Shown here piece after piece: positions 1 through 4,787 of a DNA stretch of 5,000 nucleotides. Below the pieces are notes generated by a model, which worked only from the letters and a program-made list of their open reading frames with translations, was not told where the DNA came from and did no database searches. Within the stretch, counting starts at the first letter, position 1. Every line of letters starts with the position of its first letter. A program made the translations under genes and the position numbers. The DNA is taken from assembly GCA_020216575.1 (NCBI GenBank), contig JAIUYC010000431.1, positions 1 through 5,000 on the forward strand. The letters are read 5' to 3'. The stretch is from Coleofasciculus sp. S288. GTDB taxonomy: Bacteria; Cyanobacteriota; Cyanobacteriia; Cyanobacteriales; Coleofasciculaceae.

Positions 1-86
1 GACTTACGCACAGATGCTACACAGAGTAGGGGCGAGGCATGCCTCGCCCCTACAGATGGTGGTTTAAAGGTAAATTTGCGTAAGTC
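1..86. mobile_element. MITE-like element with short terminal inverted repeats
   Basis: The window opens with GACTTACGCA and its exact reverse complement TGCGTAAGTC ends at base 86, giving 10-bp terminal inverted repeats on an 86-bp element without coding capacity. The interior carries a perfect 28-bp palindrome. This layout fits a miniature inverted-repeat transposable element mobilised in trans by a transposase elsewhere in the genome. The left boundary coincides with the window edge, so the terminal repeat could be longer and a target-site duplication cannot be checked. It could alternatively be a dispersed hairpin repeat flanked by chance inverted ends, but ten exact bases make that less likely. 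Confidence 0.65.
26..53. repeat. Perfect 28-bp GC-rich palindrome
   Basis: Left arm GTAGGGGCGAGGCA and right arm TGCCTCGCCCCTAC are exact reverse complements with no spacer. As RNA it would form a very stable hairpin on either strand. GTAGGGGCG-type arms are typical of dispersed palindromes in cyanobacterial genomes (recalled, not searched). It lies downstream of the minus-strand gene at 144-320 and might stop its transcription, though no clear T-run follows. Confidence 0.85.
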
Positions 87-90
87 CTGA

Positions 91-118
91 AAATTCAAAG
101 TTCAAAATGGCAAAGTCT
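91..118. repeat. Degenerate A-rich heptamer run (STRR-like)
   Basis: Four successive heptamers can be read: AAATTCA, AAGTTCA, AAATGGC and AAAGTCT. The first two differ at one position; the last two are degenerate. This resembles the short tandemly repeated repetitive sequences of filamentous cyanobacteria. It sits between the MITE-like element and the 3' end of the small gene. It may be no more than A-rich drift. Confidence 0.35.
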
Positions 119-143
119 AAGGGTAGTAAGCTTCTTGTCGCTT

Positions 144-320
144 TTAGAGCGGCGGCATGACTATCACAGGTTGATCGAGGTGACCTAATGCCAAAACCTC
201 TTGCTCGTAGATGAATTCGCTGTAGTCGGCTAAGTTGTCGAGCCCCACCAGGTTGAGGATAATCTCGCAAGCAAGCCAGATTGTCGTTTTAACGAATACT
301 TTTTTCCATTGGACTTTCAT
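144..320 (-). CDS. Small conserved-looking protein of unknown function, 58 aa
   Basis: The ATG at 320-318 opens a 58-codon frame ending in TAA (144-146 on the plus strand). The start is preceded by AAGG about six bases upstream, a weak ribosome site. The product begins MKVQWKKVFVKTTIWL, a basic amphipathic start, continues with a hydrophobic stretch (residues 14-27, including ACEIILNLVGLD), then the acidic LADYSEFIYEQE (30-41), and ends in VIVMPPL. The GLDxLADYSEF core resembles a family of about 60-residue hypothetical cyanobacterial proteins that I recall but cannot confirm here. The hydrophobic part is marginal for a membrane helix. No function is assigned. The upstream in-frame stop lies near 381-390 with no earlier start codon, which supports this start. 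Confidence 0.72.
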   Translation of the reverse strand: MKVQWKKVFVKTTIWLACEIILNLVGLDNLADYSEFIYEQEVLALGHLDQPVIVMPPL

Positions 321-618
321 TGGCCTTGCCCCCTGGATGAGCGGTAGAGGTTGAATGGTCGGGGTTGGAACTCTCTGATATAACTATCAGTTTGGTCTGT
401 GCCTTTTACGTATCTTTGGGGAATCGTTCAGGACAATTCCAAGAGTTAGTGCAGGACACAGGCAGAGAGTTAGAGCATTCCGACTCGTGTTTTAGTATTC
501 AAGGGGGATGTTTGCGATCGCGTTTGCTCTAGCGTCTACCTTAGGGATGAGACACTCGGCTTGTAGTCATTAACAATAGGGATAAGCATTCATTTTTTAC
601 AAAGACATCCAGACTCAC
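321..618. other. Divergent intergenic region
   Basis: These 298 bases separate the minus-strand small gene from the plus-strand DCC gene and should carry both promoters. I see no convincing -35/-10 pair for either gene. TTGTAG at 561-566 has only a poor -10 (TAAGCA) at the right distance. One HIP1 octamer lies at 514-521. A 21-codon frame starting at 508 has a Shine-Dalgarno-like run abutting the ATG with no spacing, so it is not called as a gene. Confidence 0.6.
514..521. repeat. HIP1 octamer GCGATCGC (one of four)
   Basis: GCGATCGC is the highly iterated palindrome of many cyanobacterial genomes. Further copies lie at 917-924 (inside the DCC gene), 1037-1044 (just after it) and 1973-1980 (inside the V4R-like gene). 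Four copies in 5 kb is well above chance for an 8-mer and is the strongest taxonomic signal here. Confidence 0.9.
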
Positions 619-1035
619 ATGAACTACCACGTCATTTACGACGGCAAGTGTAATCTCTGTACCACGCTGGTACAGCTTTTGGAAAATTTAGACAAAGGCC
701 AATTATTTGATTACATCCCTATGCAGGATGAAGCGGCGTTGAAAAATTTTGGGGTGACGCCTCAAGACTGTGAGATGGGGATGATTTTAATTGATGCCAA
801 AGCACCAGAACGCCGATGGCAGGGAAGTAATGCTGCTGAAGAGATAGGGCGTCTGTTGCCAATGGGTGATGTGTTTGTCTCTGCTTACCGAACTCTGCCT
901 GGGATGAAATGGGCTGGCGATCGCATTTACGAGCAAGTTCGCGATAATCGTTACAGTTGGTTTGGCAAGCGCTCTAGTACCTACAACTCTGCTTATCCAG
1001 TTGGTTGCAACTCAGCCGAGAATTGCGAAAGTTGA
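619..1035 (+). CDS. Thiol-disulfide oxidoreductase DCC family protein (DUF393)
   Basis: The product has 138 residues, the usual length for this family. It starts with the signature YDGKCNLC, giving a CxxC pair at C11 and C14 in the thioredoxin-like position, and follows with FDYIPMQDE (about 30-38), matching the family's second conserved block, and GSNAAEEIGRLLP (about 69-81). DCC proteins are predicted soluble cytoplasmic thiol-disulfide oxidoreductases; substrates are mostly unknown. The C-terminal tail (after about residue 118) is polar and has two more cysteines, C129 and C136. No Shine-Dalgarno sequence precedes the ATG, but the YDG motif so close to the N-terminus leaves no better start. 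The gene stands alone, divergent from the small gene and convergent with the Roadblock gene. Family assignment is firm; the redox role is inferred from the family. Confidence 0.93.
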   Translation: MNYHVIYDGKCNLCTTLVQLLENLDKGQLFDYIPMQDEAALKNFGVTPQDCEMGMILIDAKAPERRWQGSNAAEEIGRLLPMGDVFVSAYRTLPGMKWAGDRIYEQVRDNRYSWFGKRSSTYNSAYPVGCNSAENCES

Positions 1036-1072
1036 CGCGATCGCATCAGAACATCCAATAATGAGCGGATGG

Positions 1073-1121
1073 GGCGATGCGGAGATTGCTGTTGAAGAGA
1101 TTCCTGCATCGCCGCATCGCC
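1073..1121. repeat. Stem-loop with tandem octamer in the convergent intergenic region
   Basis: GGCGATGCGG (1073-1082) is the exact reverse complement of CCGCATCGCC (1112-1121), giving a 10-bp stem with a 29-base loop. The right arm belongs to a tandem repeat of GCATCGCC (1106-1113 and 1114-1121), so the left arm could pair with either copy. It lies between the converging DCC and Roadblock genes. No T-run follows on either strand, so it is not a classical terminator, though it could slow transcription or protect 3' ends. Confidence 0.5.
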
Positions 1122-1209
1122 TGGAGCGTTAATTTCTGCATCGTCTCCACTACTGGATGTACTCTAGTGCAACCGTTGTTGCAATAAAGAAGTTTTGTCG
1201 CCCTGCGAG

Positions 1210-1581
1210 CTACTTTAAAACTAACTCCAGCTCAACAACTGCTCGTTTAATTTCTAACATCAAAACTCCCTGCTTTGCGTCTCTACCCGCAAGGACAAGA
1301 AAAACTGCATCTGGACCACAACTGGTCAAAATGCTATAGCCTTCATCACCGTGGACATAGATGCGATCCATTTCACCTCTAACGAGTTCTCGACTAATCC
1401 GCTCGCCCAAAGACAGCATGGCGGCAGACATAGCTGAAACTCGTTCTTCATCCATTCCGCTCGGCAAGCTTGAAGCCAAGGGTAAGCCATCCGTAGTCAC
1501 CATCGCCGCGCCCTGAACGCTAGCGGTTGTTGAGACAAAATCTTGGAGGATATGGGTCAGTTTTTCAGTATTAATTGGCAT
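1210..1581 (-). CDS. Roadblock/LC7 domain protein (MglB-like fold)
   Basis: The 123-residue product is a single Roadblock/LC7 domain. Helix 1 covers about residues 4-20 (NTEKLTHILQDFVSTTASV), followed by the beta-hairpin GAAMVTTDGLPLASSLP (24-40), a long helix rich in small residues (44-68), then strands IYVHGDEGYSILTSCG and AVFLVLAG (74-99) and a C-terminal helix (103-122). Roadblock proteins are dimeric scaffolds; in bacteria such as Myxococcus the member MglB acts on the small GTPase MglA in polarity and motility. No GTPase gene is seen here. GAGGAT about nine bases upstream of the ATG is a fair ribosome site. The gene starts 24 bp after the V4R-like gene on the same strand and is probably co-transcribed with it. 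The domain call is firm; the cellular role is unknown. Confidence 0.93.
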   Translation of the reverse strand: MPINTEKLTHILQDFVSTTASVQGAAMVTTDGLPLASSLPSGMDEERVSAMSAAMLSLGERISRELVRGEMDRIYVHGDEGYSILTSCGPDAVFLVLAGRDAKQGVLMLEIKRAVVELELVLK

Positions 1582-1605
1582 TGTGGTATCCTCGATCCAA
1601 TAGGC

Positions 1606-2091
1606 TTAAGTTAGGATTGAGTACTCCAAAACATCGTGAGTACCCCCCCGCAAAACAGACTCCGTTTGTTGTCCGCGCAAGCGCTTGTCTAAGAACGCTT
1701 CTAAAAAGCCCTGAATGGCACCTAACGTATAGGTACACTGCCGTGAGGAACCCATCGGTTCACCAGAGGAACAAAAGGTTTCTTTCGCATAGACTTTGTA
1801 AACCTGTCCTTCTTGCTCAATCTTGTCAATAATGCATAGGCGGCATCCCTGTTTACCTAGAATTAGATTTGCCTTTTCTCGTATTTCTTCGAGAGACAAA
1901 TTAGCGCCTTTGTTCGCTAAACCTAACTCTTGAACGGAATTTTTGCCTTGCTGGCGACCGGCAGAAAGCATTGCGATCGCAGCCGTTTTTTCACCAATGG
2001 CTTCCTCTATACCACTGATCAGCGACTTCAGAAAAATAATGCTACTAAAATCTCCCAGTTCTTTCCGTAGCACATGCGTTTCTACAGACAT
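1606..2091 (-). CDS. V4R-like (4-vinyl reductase / hydrocarbon-binding fold) domain protein
   Basis: The 161-residue product matches the V4R plan. GIEEAIGEKTAAIAMLSAGR (27-46) is the early helix with the family's AGRxxG pattern (AGRQQG, 44-49). The C-terminal part (119-160) starts CTYTLGAIQGFLEAF and ends with SVLRGGTHDVLEYSIL, matching the usual C-xxTxGxxxG block followed by an RG-containing last hairpin. The final cysteine common in V4R domains is absent. A CxxC (CRLC, 83-86) and C107 are present and could bind metal or form disulfides. V4R domains bind small hydrophobic molecules and occur in BchJ, in aromatic-responsive activators and in tethering complexes. It is the first gene of a two-gene unit with the Roadblock gene. 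AAGGAG nine to ten bases before the ATG is a strong ribosome site. The family call comes from motif pattern only and should be tested by profile search. Confidence 0.75.
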   Translation of the reverse strand: MSVETHVLRKELGDFSSIIFLKSLISGIEEAIGEKTAAIAMLSAGRQQGKNSVQELGLANKGANLSLEEIREKANLILGKQGCRLCIIDKIEQEGQVYKVYAKETFCSSGEPMGSSRQCTYTLGAIQGFLEAFLDKRLRGQQTESVLRGGTHDVLEYSILT

Positions 2092-2134
2092 AAGATAACT
2101 CTCCTTTTATCTGTAGTTTTACAGTTTGAGGTAA

Positions 2135-2148
2135 GTATTACTTAATAC
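2135..2148. promoter_or_regulatory. 14-bp dyad matching the GTA-N8-TAC pattern
   Basis: GTATTA-CT-TAATAC is an inverted repeat with two central bases and fits the GTA-N8-TAC core recognised by NtcA, the cyanobacterial nitrogen regulator. It overlaps a second inverted repeat, AAGTA-T-TACTT (2133-2143). It lies downstream of the likely -10 box of the V4R-like gene, where binding would tend to block rather than activate. In AT-rich DNA such a match can arise by chance. Confidence 0.3.
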
Positions 2149-2153
2149 GTATC

Positions 2154-2160
2154 ATTTATA
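2154..2160 (-). promoter_or_regulatory. Likely -10 box for the V4R/Roadblock operon
   Basis: On the minus strand this reads TATAAAT, close to the sigma-70 -10 consensus, about 63 bases before the ATG at 2091. No good -35 box lies 16-18 bases upstream, so the promoter may depend on an activator; a dyad at 2165-2187 occupies that place. Confidence 0.4.
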
Positions 2161-2164
2161 TTAC

Positions 2165-2187
2165 CTCTATCTATTCTAGATATAGAG
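2165..2187. promoter_or_regulatory. Dyad sequence upstream of the V4R operon -10 box
   Basis: CTCTAT (2165-2170) and ATAGAG (2182-2187) are exact inverted half-sites around an 11-base, partly symmetric centre. The 23-bp dyad covers the -35 region of the minus-strand promoter, a usual site for a dimeric regulator. No known regulator is recognised. Confidence 0.35.
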
Positions 2188-2249
2188 AGAAAATTAAATA
2201 AAATAAGGTAAAGTTTTGTGATGCACCGCGCTATTTACCAGGGCAACTG

Positions 2250-3311
2250 CTATCTTTGCTCTGCTTGATTCTTCATCAATCGCTGCACGCTCACCAACGC
2301 TCGATTCAACTCATACCCTCGCCTTTCGGGATGATTAAGATATGCCTGCTGTTCCTCCTCAATCATCTGCACGTCTTGACGCACCAATCCATCCAGTAAC
2401 GTCTGTGCTGAACCAAACAGGCTATTTTTCACAAGCCGACGAAACCACACTGGCAACTTATGCAACCGCCAAAACGCATTTAGTGAAGTGAAATGAATTA
2501 AATAAGCACGAGTTGCCGTGCGATCAATTGGACAAAGCAGACAGTAAATTTTGAAATCTTTCCCCAAGGTTGATACCCAATGCGGATAAACATAACTCAC
2601 ATCCAAAGCCTCTGGATGAAGCCGTCGTAAGGCGGGAAAAAATAACTGAGAAATTGACCAGATTTTATCAATTTTGTAATAACTTTGTGCCTGATAATGG
2701 GCATCCACCCGATTAGCATCTTCTTGAATATCGTTTAGCACAGCACCTGTCCAAGCTTGCCAGTCTTGATGCAAATGCCCGTGGTACATATCCATCAGGT
2801 TTTCTATCAGGAAAGAATAGTGAGCTTGACAGTTAATTGTTGAAACTGTGGCAATATAGTTGAGATTTTCCCATTCTGAGATACCCAATGGTTGTAGAGA
2901 CATTGCATGCAATATCTCTACATTTCCAGGAAATAACCAAATAAAACCATGCTGTTCCTTAACAGGGTAGCTGCGAATTTTGCAATTGGGGAGTTTCTGA
3001 TTTGCTGCCAGATAAGGAACGGCTGCACACTCGCCACTTGACGTAAATTGCCATCCGTGGTAGGCACATTCCAACAATTCACCCTTAACGCAACCGTGAC
3101 TGAGTTTAACCTGTCGATGGGGACAACGGTCTTCTAGGGCATGAACTGTCCCGCTATTATCTCGATAAAGAACAATCGGCTGTTCCCAAAGCATAACATC
3201 GAGAGGTTGGGTTTGAACCTCGCTGCTGCGAGCAACCACATACCAATGATTGAGATTGATGCCTAGCTGACGAATATCAAGTTGCGGAGTGATTCGAGAG
3301 GGAGATTGCAT
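2250..3311 (-). CDS. Rieske [2Fe-2S] mononuclear iron oxygenase, pheophorbide a oxygenase-like group
   Basis: The 353-residue protein has both domains of a Rieske oxygenase alpha subunit. The N-terminal Rieske domain (about 20-130) has CPHR (C63, H65) and CAYHGW (C82, H85) as [2Fe-2S] ligands. The catalytic domain carries ENLMDMYHGHLH (170-181), which fits the NxxDxxHxxxH motif: D174 as bridging residue and H177 and H181 as iron ligands; D313 in RQDVQMIEEEQQ (311-322) is the likely third ligand. Such enzymes use O2 and electrons from a reductase to oxidise hydrophobic or aromatic substrates; the substrate is not predictable here. It is shorter than plant PaO and I see no C-terminal CxxC or membrane anchor. 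The ATG lacks a clear Shine-Dalgarno. It lies 93 bp downstream of the DUF1036 gene and 158 bp upstream of the V4R-like gene, on the same strand. A palindromic repeat encodes residues 130-140. Confidence 0.92.
   Translation of the reverse strand: MQSPSRITPQLDIRQLGINLNHWYVVARSSEVQTQPLDVMLWEQPIVLYRDNSGTVHALEDRCPHRQVKLSHGCVKGELLECAYHGWQFTSSGECAAVPYLAANQKLPNCKIRSYPVKEQHGFIWLFPGNVEILHAMSLQPLGISEWENLNYIATVSTINCQAHYSFLIENLMDMYHGHLHQDWQAWTGAVLNDIQEDANRVDAHYQAQSYYKIDKIWSISQLFFPALRRLHPEALDVSYVYPHWVSTLGKDFKIYCLLCPIDRTATRAYLIHFTSLNAFWRLHKLPVWFRRLVKNSLFGSAQTLLDGLVRQDVQMIEEEQQAYLNHPERRGYELNRALVSVQRLMKNQAEQR
2893..2922. repeat. 30-bp near-perfect palindrome inside the Rieske oxygenase gene
   Basis: Left arm TGTAGAGACATTGCA and right arm TGCAATATCTCTACA pair at 14 of 15 positions with no spacer; the only mismatch is C2901 against A2914, which becomes a G-U wobble in the minus-strand mRNA. 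Palindromes with TGTAGAGAC...GTCTCTACA arms are familiar dispersed repeats in cyanobacterial genomes (recalled, not searched). Here it is read in frame as residues 130-140 (NVEILHAMSLQ), in the linker between the Rieske and catalytic domains. Confidence 0.8.
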
Positions 3312-3404
3312 CAGTCTTTTTTATCTTTGTTTTACAGCCTTAACAAAGTGTAACGTACCAGCCTTCTACCTTCTTGTACTAGTCGCACAACAACCTAGAC
3401 AACA

Positions 3405-3845
3405 TTATCTTGAAGAGGTGAGGATTTTTCCATTTTCCAGAGAACCATATTGGTGCAACTCAGTGTCAGCACTACAGCCATTGTTATACTTTAATTCAAA
3501 AGTTTGACTGGGATTAGGCTCCCCTCTTGGAATGCAATAACTTTTGCTTTCATCGCCACTCCAAGCATCGTTATCCCCGGAGTCAGTTGGAATAGCATAA
3601 TAATGAGTCGGTAAGCCATGAGAAGCATGCAAAATTGGGGTTATACAGCTTTCATCACTTAATCTAAACCACCCTCTAGATACCCCTGATGAATAGCCCC
3701 AAGACACGTTTAGGGGTTCACCAGTTTTGTTACAAAGTTTTGGATGTTCTTCTAATAAAGTGCCTTGAGAATAGCCTGGGCTGATTTGTATTGACAGTGT
3801 CATTAAGACCAGTGTTTTCCCCAAGAATCTGAAACAAAACTTCAT
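3405..3845 (-). CDS. Secreted DUF1036-type protein
   Basis: The 146-residue product starts with a signal peptide: basic MKFCFRFLGK, hydrophobic TLVLMTLSIQI, then PGYSQG with a plausible cleavage after S26. The mature part matches the DUF1036 pattern: LCNKTGEPLNVSWGY (37-51), RGWFRLSDESC (57-67), a THYYAIP segment (80-86), SYC (102-104) and FELKYNNGC (116-124). Four cysteines (C38, C67, C104, C124) sit where this family conserves them and could form two disulfides outside the cytoplasm. No lipobox is present, so it is probably periplasmic or exported rather than lipid-anchored. The function of DUF1036 is unknown. No Shine-Dalgarno precedes the ATG, but no in-frame alternative start lies just upstream and the signal peptide fits this start. 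It has its own good sigma-70 promoter. Confidence 0.82.
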   Translation of the reverse strand: MKFCFRFLGKTLVLMTLSIQISPGYSQGTLLEEHPKLCNKTGEPLNVSWGYSSGVSRGWFRLSDESCITPILHASHGLPTHYYAIPTDSGDNDAWSGDESKSYCIPRGEPNPSQTFELKYNNGCSADTELHQYGSLENGKILTSSR

Positions 3846-3884
3846 ATAGCGTTGGCTTACATACTCTACAAGGGCAGAGAAGGC

Positions 3885-3912
3885 ATGATACCATTTCTGA
3901 GCTTGGAGTCAA
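3885..3912 (-). promoter_or_regulatory. Sigma-70-type promoter for the DUF1036 gene
   Basis: On the minus strand, TTGACT (3912-3907) is separated by 16 bases from TATCAT (3890-3885). Both boxes match the consensus at five of six positions. Transcription would start near 3878, giving a leader of about 33 bases before the ATG at 3845. This is the best promoter match I see in the window. Confidence 0.6.
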
Positions 3913-3913
3913 C

Positions 3914-3943
3914 TTGCGAGTATTCCACTAAAATCATTAATAG
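3914..3943 (+). promoter_or_regulatory. Possible promoter for the peroxiredoxin gene
   Basis: TTGCGA (3914-3919) and TAATAG (3938-3943) lie 18 bases apart, about 82 bases before the peroxiredoxin ATG. The match is moderate. Its -35 box stands one base from the -35 box of the opposite DUF1036 promoter, so the two would be back to back and could share a regulator. Confidence 0.3.
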
Positions 3944-4025
3944 ATTCAAAAGCCGACCGGAAAACAGGAGTTTTGTGGCAAGATTAAAAGCTGTCCCTTT
4001 GAAGGAATGACAAGGAAGTTTAGTT

Positions 4026-4664
4026 ATGGCTCTGCGAATAGGCGACACAGTACCCAACTTTACTCAGAAATCTACTGAAGGCGAAATCAACTTTCACGAG
4101 TGGGCAGGCGACAGTTGGGTCGTGTTGTTCTCCCACCCTGCCGACTTCACCCCAGTTTGCACCACTGAGTTAGGTACTGTTGCCAAGCTCAAACCGGAAT
4201 TCGATAAGCGCAATGTTAAGGTGCTGGCGCTGAGCGTTGATGATGTTGACTCACACAAAGGTTGGATAGGAGACATCAACGAAACGCAGAATACCAGCGT
4301 CAACTACCCGATTTTGGCAGATCCGGATCGGACAGTCTCTGATCTCTACGACATGATCCACCCGAATGCCAACAATACCTTAACAGTGCGATCGGTTTTC
4401 ATCATCGACCCTCAGAAGAAACTGCGGTTAACGTTCACCTACCCCGCCAGCACGGGGCGAAACTTTGAGGAAATCCTGCGGGTGATTGACTCGCTGCAAC
4501 TCACCGACAACTACAGTGTGGCAACCCCAGCTGACTGGAAAGAAGGTGAAGACGTGGTGATTGTCCCTTCATTGAAAGACCCAGACGTGTTGAAAGAGAA
4601 GTTTCCCAAGGGTTACGAAGAAGTTAAGCCCTACCTGCGGATGACCCCTCAACCCAATAAATAA
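4026..4664 (+). CDS. 1-Cys peroxiredoxin (Prx6 type)
   Basis: This 212-residue enzyme reduces hydrogen peroxide and organic hydroperoxides in the cytoplasm. The active site HPADFTPVCTTE contains P38, T42 and the peroxidatic C45, matching PxxxTxxC; R122 in LTVRSVF is the likely catalytic arginine. C45 is the only cysteine in the protein, so it must work by a 1-Cys mechanism with an external reductant. The C-terminal extension (about 150-212), with TPADWKEGEDVVIVPSL, is typical of the Prx6 branch, as is the total length. AAGGAAG seven bases before the ATG is a strong ribosome site. The gene is divergent from the DUF1036 gene and followed by a terminator-like hairpin, so it is probably a single transcription unit. 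The family call is secure. Confidence 0.97.
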   Translation: MALRIGDTVPNFTQKSTEGEINFHEWAGDSWVVLFSHPADFTPVCTTELGTVAKLKPEFDKRNVKVLALSVDDVDSHKGWIGDINETQNTSVNYPILADPDRTVSDLYDMIHPNANNTLTVRSVFIIDPQKKLRLTFTYPASTGRNFEEILRVIDSLQLTDNYSVATPADWKEGEDVVIVPSLKDPDVLKEKFPKGYEEVKPYLRMTPQPNK

Positions 4665-4688
4665 GTGTTAGAGAGTAGGGAGTTTTGT

Positions 4689-4720
4689 AGGGTGGGCATT
4701 GCCCACCCTGCTTGCTTTTA
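4689..4720 (+). terminator. Hairpin terminator after the peroxiredoxin gene
   Basis: AGGGTGGGCA and TGCCCACCCT are exact inverted repeats with one base between (4689-4709), followed by GCTTGCTTTTA. The GC-rich stem plus a short T-rich tail, 24 bases after the stop codon, fit a rho-independent terminator. The GGTGGGCA...TGCCCACC arms also resemble a common cyanobacterial dispersed repeat, so the site may be a repeat acting as terminator. Confidence 0.6.
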
Positions 4721-4732
4721 CGGCAAAAGATG

Positions 4733-4742
4733 AAAGCGCTTT
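4733..4742. promoter_or_regulatory. 10-bp palindrome upstream of the cysteine synthase gene
   Basis: AAAGCGCTTT is a perfect palindrome, extendable to 16 bp (4730-4745) with one mismatched pair. It lies 45 bases before the cysteine synthase ATG and could be an operator. No matching regulator is recognised, and no clear -35/-10 pair is visible between the terminator and the start codon. Confidence 0.2.
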
Positions 4743-4787
4743 AATGGGTTCTTGCCCTGAAAACGAAACTATATTTTAAAAGGAAAG

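Noticed and set aside
64..270. 68-codon minus-strand frame overlapping the small gene
   Set aside because: It is rich in arginine and leucine without domain pattern, runs into the MITE-like element, and overlaps the better frame at 144-320.
508..573. 21-codon plus-strand frame with AAGGGGG before its ATG
   Set aside because: The purine run abuts the ATG with no spacing, the peptide is very short, and part of it is made by a HIP1 octamer.
1170..1183. Small inverted repeat GCAAC-CGTT-GTTGC as terminator
   Set aside because: The stem is only five pairs and no T-run follows on either strand.
1678..1687. Palindrome CAAGCGCTTG inside the V4R-like gene
   Set aside because: Ten bases within coding sequence, explained by codons for conserved residues; not distinguishable from chance.
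1157..1832. Plus-strand frames of 60 and 85 codons at 1157-1339 and 1575-1832
   Set aside because: They lie opposite the Roadblock and V4R-like genes, have no recognisable domain, and the opposite-strand genes are well supported.
3289..3507. Plus-strand frame of 72 codons over the DUF1036 3' end
   Set aside because: It overlaps two minus-strand genes, has no ribosome site, and its hydrophobic start comes from T-rich intergenic DNA.
3975..4010. Possible 11-codon GTG-started leader peptide before the peroxiredoxin, after AGGAG
   Set aside because: It is too short to distinguish from chance and has no attenuator hairpin or biased codons following it.
3730..4057. Minus-strand frames of 60 and 63 codons upstream of the DUF1036 gene
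   Set aside because: They overlap the promoter region, the DUF1036 signal peptide region and the peroxiredoxin start, and show no domain pattern.
4752..4775. TTGCCC and TATATT as a promoter for the cysteine synthase gene
   Set aside because: The spacer is only 12 bases and the start site would fall on the ribosome site, so it is not a workable sigma-70 promoter.
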